The notes under the pieces were generated by a model. It was not told the origin of the DNA, ran no database searches, and saw only the letters and a program-made list of their open reading frames with translations. The translations under genes and the position numbers were made by a program. Source: Marchantia polymorpha subsp. ruderalis (taxonomy: Eukaryota; Streptophyta; Marchantiopsida; Marchantiales; Marchantiaceae). From it: a DNA stretch of 64,000 bases. Positions 54,101-64,000 of the stretch are shown here, piece by piece. The stretch covers positions 8,660,501 to 8,724,500 of the forward strand of contig AP031352.1 in NCBI GenBank assembly GCA_037833965.1, read 5' to 3'. Positions within the stretch are counted from its first letter, which is position 1, and each line of letters opens with the position of its first letter.

Positions 54101-56100
54101 AGGGGTCACTGCACAGGGGCAGGAAAGCGGAACCGTGCAAGGCCGGTGGGACACTCAAGGGCGTCCCATAAGTCGGCTGGGGCCCTTTTCCAGCGGCAGA
54201 TCGGATTTGTTGCGGCTGATGTCCGAATTTAGGAGTTGGAACTGGGGAATTCGTTGGGCACGTTCGGGTCCGAGATCTATGACTTTGTTCGAGGAGAGCA
54301 GCATCCGGTTCCCGCTTTCCGAATTTCGCATGGCCCGTTGAAAGATTCAGCGTTTGACTTCGAGCTCGATGTGCTGCGATGCGGACGTTCGACGCTTCGT
54401 GCCGATTCTCTCCGCGCGACGAGCTCGTCGGCACTCGTGTCTGTTATGCAACTCTGGGCGTCACGAGACCCACCCCAAGTGCCCCTCCTCACGAAAGAGC
54501 ATGGGCAGTTCGCTTTTCAAAGGATTCGTCGAGACGGTAAGGCCAGTGGTAAACGAGGGCGAGCATTCAAAACACGAACATTATGAGAGCGAGGAAGAGA
54601 AGAATCCAGAAGGCGAAGAATCAAGAGCTAAAGGCCCGACGGCCATGGCCATGGCCGTGGAGAATTGAAACTGCTCCTTTCGCTGCTCCCATGCGTATGA
54701 TGCATATCCCCCGTACCAATCCCGGGAAAGGAACCTACGGACTCGAGCTAGCTTGCTCGTGATATGAGCGCAGGCACTCGAATCCAACCACATTTATGCG
54801 AACGAAGGCATCTGTGAATATTGCACTCCGAACACATCTCGATTTGAAAATGGTCTGAATCGCCTATTTACGTCGTCTCTTAGCGTCGCGTGAACTGGCA
54901 ATTCGTCTCTTGCGACTGCAATAATGTGTTCAGACAAATCTCCTGGCTCTCCGGCGGATGGCCAACGAGCCTAAACCTCACCGTACCGTAAATGGACCGG
55001 GGCCGGGCCCACCGGAGCCAAGACGGGGACGGGGACTGCTTTCTTTAGACGTCCCGATGCCTCAATCGATCTCGGCGTTAACATTCCCGTCCACGACGCA
55101 GCCTCGTCTTATCGCAGGCCAGGGCAGTGCGTCAGGGAGTCAGTCAGAGTTCTGAGTCCAGTCCGGCCACCCACCTCAACATTCGATTATCCATCATCCA
55201 TCCATCCAGCGGTCTCGGCCAGTTGACCCAGGCTGCCCTCTGAGGTTCGATCCACTCGCATCCTGCCACGCGCCAAAAAAATCCCCGCTGACAGTACGTG
55301 CCCGGTATCCGGCCCGCCGTGCCACCGACGAGCTCACGCGGAGCCCGCCCGGCGCAGCGCCGATCGGTGAGATTCCAGGCTGCCGTCGAAGACATGGGTG
55401 ACCGAGAAATGTCATTGCGGTCGCGGGTTGCTCGGATGCTGAGCCCGGCGGCCCCACCGGAACCCCGAGCGAGCGAGCGGCATGAAGGAGCACGGTCCCT
55501 CGGGCGGGCGGGCGGGCGGGCAGGGCAGTGCTCTCACATCTGCATCTCGCTCGCTCTGACTTTCACCTCATGGGCCAGTCGGTGACCAGTACCCAGTCAG
55601 CGGCGGAGGACAGGGTCGGCCACAGGTGGTCTGGCATTGGCTGAGGCTGTGGCTTTTTGGGCTTGGCTGCGCTGCGGGAGAGAGGATCTTCGGTGCATCA
55701 GATGCAGTTCCTCTGTTGTTGTTGTTGTTGTGCTAGCTACTGATCTAGCCTGCTGGGGCTCCAGGTCGATTCCAGTCCCGTCCCGGTGGGCTCAGCTACG
55801 ACATACATCCACTGCAGATAGGGACTGGACGGGAGGAACCGAACTGGGACGATAGACGGAGGGAGGAGGTCGGTCCGGTGGGAGTCAGCGAGACGAGCAG
55901 CAACAGTTGGCATTTCCAAATGTTGAGGAGGGGCAAACAACGCAGCGAATTTGAATCGCGAGGAGGAGGAGGAGGATGTGGCCTAGTGCTGTATAGTGGA
56001 ATAAGGACCCGAGGCCGCGATCGGGTGATGGATGGTGGGCCGCTGGCTCATGGGATGAGATGTGATGTGACGTGACGTTGTGCTCTGTTCTGTTCGCGCT
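51101..56100. other. GC-rich gene-free region upstream of the Ig-like gene
   Basis: GC rises steadily. Many overlapping open frames occur on all strands (for example 54,236-54,586 plus and 54,099-54,434 minus), as expected in GC-rich DNA, and none resembles a known family. Simple repeats: (GGGC)n near 55,500-55,523, (GTT)n near 55,711-55,730 and (GAG)n near 55,960-55,977. It may hold distal promoter sequence or an unannotated non-coding transcript. Confidence 0.4.
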
Positions 56101-56147
56101 TGTTGTGTAGCCACAGTGTGTTTTGGTTGCAGCTGACGTGAGAGCGC

Positions 56148-56212
56148 AGAAGCTCAGAGAGAGAGAGAGAGAGAGAGAGAGAAGGAAGGAAGTCCAGAGA
56201 GGGACGGAGAAG

Positions 56213-56253
<41 letters not shown>

Positions 56254-56285
56254 AAGGAAGTCCAGAGAGGGACGGAAGGAAGGAA
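56148..56285. repeat. Tandem (GA)n-containing duplication
   Basis: A unit of gaagctcaga, a (GA)n run, then gaaggaaggaagtccagagagggacgga occurs twice in a row. The second copy has a longer GA run and is followed by (GGAA)n. GA-rich sequence on the sense strand ahead of a plant gene is typical of promoter or leader DNA. Confidence 0.85.
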
Positions 56286-57565
56286 GGAAGCAAGTAAGTA
56301 GGAGCTGTTGATCCTCTGTCCTGTTTGCGGAGCCGACATTGCGGAGGGAGGAAGGGAGGGAAGGGTGGGAAGAGAGGAGCGTTGGAGTTGCAGCGGGCGA
56401 CGGTGCATTTTTATGTTAGTTTGAAGACGAGGAGGAGAAGGGAGGGAGGGAGGGGTGTGGAGGGAGCATGTGACAACAAGCGCCAACGTCAAGCGCTTGC
56501 CCTCTGGCCCTTTCGAGCTTGCGTGCTCGCCCTCCGTTGTCCGCCTGCTGCTGCTGCTGCTGCACCCGCATGCCGGTCAGCCGAGGTTCTCCCACTTCTT
56601 CTGGGCTCCAAACTCGAGAGGAGCTAGAGCGGACGAGAAGAGAACGTAGTAGAAAGTTGCGACGGTTTGCTAGCTCTGCTGCACGAGTACGCAACCAGCG
56701 TCAGCACCAGCACCAGCAACAGCTCGAGGAACGACAATAACACCAACGAATAAAGCCCATCCTCCTTGAGGGTCGGTCTGGGTTGGTCTCGAGATCGCCC
56801 GGAACTGGATCCTGTCTGCGCGCTCGAGAGCACCATCTTTCTGCGATCTCCAGGCTTGTTCGATGGTTACAGGTGTTCCCCGTCGGTGTGTCGAGTAGAG
56901 AGCGTGCAGCAGAGGTGGAGGGGAATCCAGGCGGCGTTGGCAGCAGTGGATATCGCAGGGTCGGGGAATGGGGCATGATGCGCTAGTAGTTGAAAGGTTT
57001 TGAGGAAACGACAATGAGCTCCATTTTCTGGGCTGTGAGGGCAGCGCACTGCAACAGGTGAATGGGACGGGTACGATGGACAGAAAGGCGTTAGAGATAA
57101 GTCCCGCATTGCTGGAACTATATGCAGTAGTTTCGAGACCAGTGCCTTGCATTGCAGTGGCTGACACCGACAGTGACAGTCACAGGCGGGGACTTGGTAG
57201 AAGTGCTGAGTGCTTCAGAGGTTTAGAAGGACTGACAGGAGCAAAGGGAGACTCTGCCTTTTTTTTCCTCTACCAATACGAACGTGGAAATTGCAACGAT
57301 TCGACAGTGTTACCTCTGTAGCGGTTGGCTGGTCAATGAGGGAAAGGTGGAAGTTGCTGGCGCTCGGGACGAGCGTGGAGTGTCAGCGGGATCAATGTCG
57401 GTTGTAGATGAGTGTTTGAGGTCCCATTTCTACCCCTTTGTTCAAGTCAAGGCCGATATTGTTCCATATAGACCGAGCAATCGGCGCAACCAAAAATGTT
57501 AGTCCAGGTTGCAGAATGTACATTACATTGGGAACAGATTCTGGTATTAATGGTAAAGTTTTGAA
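56286..57565 (+). promoter_or_regulatory. Likely promoter/5' leader of the Ig-like membrane gene
   Basis: GA-rich and CTG-triplet-rich DNA (ctg run near 56,546-56,562) leads up to the start codon at 57,566. No TATA box is evident. Short open frames exist but none resembles a protein family. A leader intron is possible but not resolved. Confidence 0.35.
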
Positions 57566-60500
57566 ATGAAGAAAAGCGAACGGTGGCTTCTCAATTGCAT
57601 GGATCTCCGTACAGGAGGTCTCCTTTGTTCCGGTTTGGTAGTGGTATTGGCCCTCCTCTGCTGCCTCAGTGGAGTTGAAGGGCAGGACACTCCTGCTTTC
57701 ATATTTTCGGAGAGACCTCCTAATGTAACTTCCAATACGACAGCTACTTTCAGGTTTGCCCTCGTGGCCCCAAACGGCAGCAATCCTTGTGGAGCAGACT
57801 GTGCTGTGCAATGCGAGGTACGCACGGAAAGCATTTATGATGCATATGATTGCCGCTGGGAGTGCTAAAGATTCCCGGTCGGCCATTGCGTTTTTCAGTG
57901 AACTTTATTCCGAAGGTTTAAGAAACTTTATAGCTGTCTCTGGTTTTTTGGACTCAATTGAACCTCTCTCATACGGCAAGGTCCTTGCCTGCAGCTGGAT
58001 GATGCTCCGTTCGTCGATTGCGCGGACCGTGTCCGCGTTTATTCCAACCTCTCCGATGGGGACCATGTATTTACCATATTTGCGAGCACCTCGAAGGGAG
58101 TTTTCTACACTAACAAGCAGTTTTGGACAGTCGGTGAGTCCTTCACTGTCCTTTTTCTTTTGTTTAAGCTTCACGTCTCAATTTGAAGGCTGTCTTCATC
58201 TACGGCCCTCAAAGGCCATGTAGGCTCTTCTCTGGCCCGATGAGGAGATCCATGTCATTCCGGTCGTCTCACCTTGTCTCCTGTATTGTTCAGATACCGT
58301 ACCCCCGACGGCTTCCATCGAGGCTGGCCCGGCTTTCACGAATGCCATCAACGTTTCTGTGGCCATCGAGTTCAGCGAGCCTTGCACCGGAAATGGTGGC
58401 TTTCAGTGTAGCGATGTATCGAATTGTTCGGTGAGTGTTTAGCATTGCCTCCATGAATGAGTCTGACGATGTCTCCTTCCTTGCTTCGATTTTTTGCTGA
58501 ATCTTCATTTCTGCACGCCGTTTTGTCTGAATCATTTATCTGGTACTCGTCGTAAGGAAGTACTTCGAAAACTGCTACCCAGCGAAAATGTGCAAACCGC
58601 TTAAATATTTTTGTTCTCGACGAAGTCTGTCGGTTGTAATGCTTACTATCTACCTTGCGAGGGTCCATTCAGGTCTGCAATGACATGGTTCCAGTTCAGC
58701 GTTCAACTTCTCATCCTGCAGCATATTAGATTCTGGAGCTTCTGTTTCCTTACTTATATCATGTAGCAATCCTGCCACTCATATTCCTATGTCGTGGAGA
58801 GTTGTCAACTCTCTAACCCACTCATCATCTTTCTCTTTCCGACCACGGAGTAGCGTGGTCGTCGAAGGACATGGAACTCTTTTTTTTCATGCGTTGTTTT
58901 CACACGAGATTTTTTTATAAATAGTGTAGGGAAAGAGACTAATGGTAGTTCGCTGTTTATGGTCTTATCAGGTTTACGTTGGGGGGCCAGGGGCTGTACT
59001 ACCTTCCACCTTGAGAACCCTTAATCCTGGACTCCTCTACACCCTCACAGTAGCACTGTCCAGTGAACAGATTTCTGGGAAAGTGCTTGTTACAATGCAG
59101 CGAGACTTTTGTACTGATGTCGCGGGCAACGTGTTTCAGAGAAACGAGAATTCCAGCTTCACTATCCGATTTGGTATGTGATGAAATTTGTGGAATGTCG
59201 TAGCTCATTTGTTGATGTAGAATTGGGAGGTGATACCACTTTCTTTGGAATCCTGCTGTAATGCTGAAATAGTAGGCGGCGATCCAAGTACCTTTGATGC
59301 TTCTGTTCCTCTCTGCTCATCCGTTTCAAGGCTCTTTCTCGTTGGATTCGCTTAATGATACCGTTGTGATACAATTGGACTGGTACTCTATATGAGAAGA
59401 GTCGTCTATTCCTTCTATTCTAACCGGACCTTTGTCCATGCAGACCGGTCGATTCCTACTGTCAACATGTGGACACCCATCCAAGATGCGCAAGTGCAGA
59501 TTAATAATGAGTACAGGACTATTTCATCAACCAACAGATCTGAAGATCTTATTGTCTATCTTGACTTTTCTGAATCTATGGTTACCACTACTGCGCAGCT
59601 GCTGAATTTACTTCAAACTACAGACGGTGTTCTAAGCTCTACTAATCGCAAAAGTCGCGGAAATAGACGATTTGGTTTTCTGGTATGCGCTCGTGACCTC
59701 CTGGCTATCACATCTCACCTTTGGCTTTTTCTGACAGCCATTTAAGTCTCAGGATGTCAGAAGAGTTTGGGATATGCGACATCTATGCTCATCCGTAACC
59801 CCACGGTCAGAGCTATGATGTCTTGATGCTCCGTGACACATTCATTTGAGTTGAGGACCTCACGGGGATGATCTTAGGTTTCTGAAACTTCACACCTGTC
59901 TCATTATCATCACTGCCGAGTTAGACCGCGAATTGATAACGAATTCCCTTGAAGATAATCAGAGTTAGTGGCAAATGGGAGGGGTTCTGGTGGATCTATG
60001 GCTAGCTGCCTTACGAGGGCTCTGTTTCATGTCTTGCAGATTAGTAACGTCTCCAGTGTATCGATTATTACCGTAACTCTCCCTGCGAACTCCTCGTTCA
60101 GCAGATTTGGTTCACCGGTGGTGTCGACGGTGAACGTCACATTCTTATATGGTACATCTCACTTTTTAGATGTGGTTATATGAAGGCCGCAGCTGTGGCA
60201 TTGCGTACCTTCGAAAGCATGCTGTACTTTTTGCTACTCTTAAATAGCTTCTTTACATTTCGTATACTAGTGCGGGTGGGAGGGCTGATTTGCTAATCAA
60301 CTTTTCTGATTTGGTCCATTGATTTTCTGTCTGTTGCATGTACCTACTTTCAGACAGTCTGCGTCCCGAGGTGACAGTCAGCACAACTTCCCTCGCGAAA
60401 ACCAAGAACCAGCTCGTTCCTGTCTTGATACAATTTTCCAAACCCGTGTTTGTCTTCGGCTTAACCAATGTCACAATATCTGGCGGCAATTTGACGAGGT

Positions 60501-63500
60501 GGATGATCTTCTGCTTCTCGTGTCAATTTTTTTTCAGAGGCTTCCTCGGTCTTACTAGCACTCGCCGTCCTTCCGTTTCATCAGTTTCTCAACGAATCTT
60601 GTAGCTTGGGGGTAGAGTTCACGCAAGGCGGACAGAGAAGTACTTTTGTTCTGTCCTGGGGAGTCATCGTCACGGATTTGCTCCTAGCCTGACTTCCCTA
60701 ACGAACGATGACACTCTGGAACTCCTGCAGATTTGATGAGGTCTCTAAAAGTACGTACGCTTTGGAGGTTTATATCGACAACGACGACGTTGTCTCAGTC
60801 AGCGTGGGCGAGAATGTCACTTACGATATTTCTGTGAACCCAAATCTGCCATCCAACGTTCTGCGTGTGAGGCACTGTAAGTCTCATTGCTTGCTCGATC
60901 AGATTTTGTGCAATGTGAGAGTTGGACCGTCATCGCCAGTCACAGGAGCGTCGTTACTGCTCTTTTATCATCAGTTCATCGACGTCACTTTACTTGGATG
61001 CTAATCGTCAGGCCTAACTGCGGTTACCATGTGGAATGCGTGTTCAGACACGGTTCCGGCCGCCGCCGTTGCTCTTTCTTCCTTCACCACCGCTGGTCTC
61101 ATCGCTACGATTTTGGTCTCTGGAGCCCTTTCCATATCTCAAGCAACTCTCGCTGCAGCAGGCGCTCTGACCAGTCGATCCACGGGGTACGTCGGTGCCG
61201 ACGCATCAAGAAATCTCTTGGTAAGCAGACTGGAAATTACTTGTCCGAGTCCTGCGCACTGCATTCCATGATTACTCCTGGCTCTGTCTCCAGCACCTTC
61301 TGACTTCGCTTCTTCACTTCGACCTCTGAATGCAGGGTATGGCAACTCATCTTCAAGTGTTTGCTCTTTCTGACTGGCTAGCAGTAAGCTTGCCGGTCGA
61401 ATACAGAGAAACGACGAGGGGCCTGAGGTGGCTCATACCTCATGTGAATCCACCTTGGCAAAGCCAGCACAATTATACGTCAGTGAGAAACCCGCTGTTC
61501 GAGCGTCAACTTCAGCCACAAACTCCAATGATGCGGGCGAGCGTCAGAGCAAGACGTACATTGCTGTCCGATGGGGAATTTGTCCGGTTGCAAGCAGAGT
61601 ATGAAAGTGCCAAAATAGTCGAGAATTCGTTGCTTGGAGGGAACGCCCGATTCCATACCACCGAACTGTCGGAGTGCTTGGGCTCCCGGTTCCCATCACA
61701 TTGTAGGAAAAAAACGGTCCCCGGCCACCTCCGAGGTGGGCAGATTTCCCCCTCCTTTTGGAACGAGACGAGGGCTGTCGCCAGTTGCATTGACCGTAGT
61801 CGCAGCGGAAGAAGACGCCTCGGCACCAACATGACTCTTTTCGGGCCTGCTCTTACGCCCAGCGAGTATTCTCTGTATTTCGAGGTAGACTTCGATCTCC
61901 ATGACCCTGGGATGTCTAGTTGTATGACGGAAGGACGTAATCGTCACTGTGCTATTGTCAGTGATTCTTGTAGCTGGACAAACTCACGGAACCGAGTGTG
62001 GCTCTGTTTCCCTTCTGCAGAGTGGAGTGTCAAACAACGAATTGGATGCCATCTTCAATGAGACGAAGTACACAGGGTAAGAAATCGGAGAGACTCAACG
62101 CTTTCATTTGTATAGAAGTTCGACCACAATGACAATGCTGAATAATTTTGCGGTTTCCGACGCTATTTGTCTGAGGATCCTGAATACTTGAGGTTCACAA
62201 CTCAGGTGGCGGGACTTCGCAAGGAACATGTTTTGGCTGGGCGCTGTAGGAGGCGGTCTCATACTCTTGCACGTACTCCTGCTGCTGTTTCTGAGATGGA
62301 GGACGAAGACCTCCGTCAGGGGAGCGCTGACAGTTCCCAGATTCGAACTCTTCCTACTGGTTCTGGCAATTCCTTGCATGTGTCAAGCTTCGGCCTTCAT
62401 CATCCGAGGTAAGGTCGCCCCTTCGACTCGGGACGTCATGACGCTCTTGTGTGACGCTCATGATCCTCTCGTGTCCGTGTCTGCGTCTCCGTCGGACTCT
62501 TGCAAGCCACATTCTTCCATTAGTATATGTCCATCAATCGAAGGCTCGTGAAAGACGTCCCTAACCCAGTCGAGTTGTGGTCGACCGCAGGTGGCACGAT
62601 TCTGGGGATCATTATCGGGGTGTTGCTGTTGGCAATACCCGCAGCCTATCTTCTGTCCATCGTCCTCTTTCTCATTATAGCAGTTTTCATGGGATCACTT
62701 GTGCAATATAAGGAGGTGGTGAGACCGAGAGGCGAGGACGAGGCTCGTTCGTGGCGGAGCAAGCTGGTGGAGCTTGTGGCTGGCCCGAACGTGATATTCA
62801 AATGGGTTCGCAAGGATGGCCTGGCGCCCACATTTGTACCGAGGTATGGAATTTTTTTCGAGGATCGCAAGGGGCCGCCGAAGTTGATCGTCCTGGACGG
62901 AGACCAGAGCGGAAGCTTTCCCAAGTGGGTCGAGAGCGGAAGTAACGGAATCGGGCGCATGAGAGCCGTGAACTCGGACGACGAAAGCGAAGAAGTCGCG
63001 GTGTCCTGGTACAAGAAGTTGCTCGGAGGAGCGCAAGCGTCCTACTTCATCGTCGACATTGCGAGACGGATCACGCTCGGCGTGATCTTCGGCGCATTCG
63101 CGCGATCGGACGAGTCGTGGGTCCAAGTGTCCATCGCGCTGGGCGTCACCGTGTTCCAGCTGGTCTACCTCGTCACGCTGAAGCCCTTCATCAAACGGGG
63201 CGTGCAGGTCGTCGAGAGCATCTCGCTGCTGTGCGAGACGGGCCTGTTCGCCACCGCCGTCGCCCTGCTCGCCCTGGGTCATCCTGCCGATGACTACCTG
63301 GGCCTGGGCATATTTTTGCTGGCCCTGCTGCTGCTCAGCTTCGTCGCACAACTAGTGAACGAATGGTACGCGCTGATGAAGCAACTGCTGCGCCTCTCGC
63401 CGTCGCAGGAGCCATCTCTCAAGCTCGGCCTCAAGCTGCTCGGCCGTGGCCTCGTCATCCCCTTCATCCCGCGCAAGCACTGGTCGCGCTTCATCAGCCC

Positions 63501-64000
63501 GCAGCCGCCGCAGCCTCGCACAGGCCTCGTCCCGGTCGTGCCCATGAGCCCGGAACCGGATCTGGAGCGAGCACGGCGGAGCACGTCGGTGCAGCAAGGG
63601 AGCCCGCTCATTGCCACCGGCCCGGAGCCGGCGATCCCCGGTTACGATCCCGGGTCGCCGGCGTTCGTGGACCCGCGGAACGCCGCGACCGAGCAGGCCG
63701 TGACGAGCGGGGAGATCAAAGCAGACATGGCCATGGCGCGGCAGGACAAGCCGGCCTGGAGCAGCCAGTGGAACCGGTCGCGGTCCATGGAGGGCAAGCG
63801 GTCGACCCGCGGCGTGAAGGCCGACCCGAAGTCGAGCGAGCTCAAAATGCTGCGGGAGCTCGCCAAGGCCAGCTTCCCGCGCTGGAGGAAGCAAGAGGAG
63901 GCCACCACCGCCGACCCCGGGCTGGAAATCTCGTCGCCCGTGCCCAGCAACCTGGGCCAAGGCGGCGGCGCGTCGCGGCGCAAGCACAGCTCCAGCGCGC
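57566..64000 (+). CDS. Ig-like-domain multi-pass plasma-membrane-type protein (plant family), 3' end off window
   Basis: Matches a plant family of large membrane proteins with bacterial-type Ig-like ectodomains; no biochemical role is firmly known to me. Exons: 57,566-57,817, 57,995-58,133, 58,294-58,430, 58,972-59,173, 59,444-59,682, 60,040-60,151, 60,354-60,498, 60,731-60,876, 61,048-61,220, 61,336-61,884, 62,021-62,076, 62,206-62,408 and 62,591 onward, all in frame, at least 1,254 residues. A signal peptide (LVVVLALLCCLSG) precedes Asn-glycosylation sites and Ig-like repeats with paired Cys, FSEPC, DVAGN and GNRRFGF motifs (about 45-455). Hydrophobic segments follow near 466-489, 726-746, 762-782, 787-821, 963-982, 995-1,015 and 1,022-1,042, with LQVFALSDWLAVSLPVEY between. 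The C-terminal tail is Pro/Ser/Arg-rich and still open at the window end. Residues about 580-675 (exon 10) fit the family poorly and may hide an unseen intron. Confidence 0.88.

Noticed and set aside
55240-55262. gaggttcgatccactc resembling a tRNA T-arm
   Set aside because: The flanking bases do not pair as a T-stem and no anticodon or acceptor arm is found nearby.
56048-56492. Arg-Glu and Ser-Leu repeat proteins
   Set aside because: They are direct translations of (GA)n and neighbouring simple repeats.
62695-63987. Long minus-strand frames (218 and 211 residues) opposite the Ig-like gene's last exon
   Set aside because: They are antisense shadows of a very GC-rich sense exon, in which stop codons are rare in all frames; their His/Arg/Gly-rich composition fits no protein family.

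Overview
The window reads as nuclear DNA of a land plant, most likely a bryophyte-type genome. The species cannot be fixed from sequence alone. Four host genes can be resolved to exon level and all are plant-type: plastid hydroxymethylbilane synthase (HEMC), a CBL2/CBL3-class calcineurin B-like calcium sensor, a plant-type formamidopyrimidine-DNA glycosylase (FPG) with a zincless finger, and a large plant membrane protein with an Ig-like, glycan-rich ectodomain. Their introns are short to medium, and every splice junction proposed here keeps the reading frame across GT..AG borders. The one visible oddity is in the fourth gene, whose last exon is far richer in GC than the rest.

Layout. 1-3,600: very old Ty1/copia remnant, plus strand. 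3,600-7,250: AT-rich DNA with no gene seen. 8,146-11,061: HEMC, plus strand, five exons. 12,458-13,235: non-autonomous DNA transposon with 25-bp terminal inverted repeats and TA flanks. 16,343-19,606 (leader continuing beyond 20,596): CBL gene, minus strand, eight coding exons and a probable 5' UTR intron. 21,060-22,130: triplet repeats and a strongly pyrimidine-rich tract upstream of CBL. 22,130-26,119: no gene seen. 26,120-29,737: FPG, plus strand, ten exons, ending in a 50-residue tandem repeat. 30,017-32,760: minus-strand stretches that look like coding sequence but are not recognised. 35,300-37,650: decayed hAT transposon, minus strand. 38,562-38,895: probable solo LTR. 39,132-39,760: recent 0.3-kb tandem duplication. 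41,000-51,000: mostly AT-rich, with a 377-bp near-perfect foldback element at 49,585-49,961. 51,100-57,565: GC-richer DNA with GA and triplet repeats, probably the promoter and leader region of the next gene. 57,566 to the window end: the Ig-like membrane protein, plus strand, thirteen exons seen and still open at base 64,000.

The genes do not form an operon or a pathway. They are unrelated housekeeping and signalling genes in moderate-GC islands, separated by AT-rich blocks that carry old mobile elements. No CRISPR array, rRNA or convincing tRNA was found. The observations most worth following are the two TA-flanked inverted-repeat elements, the in-gene tandem repeat of FPG, the divergent N-terminus of the CBL protein and the poorly characterised Ig-like membrane protein with its abrupt GC shift.
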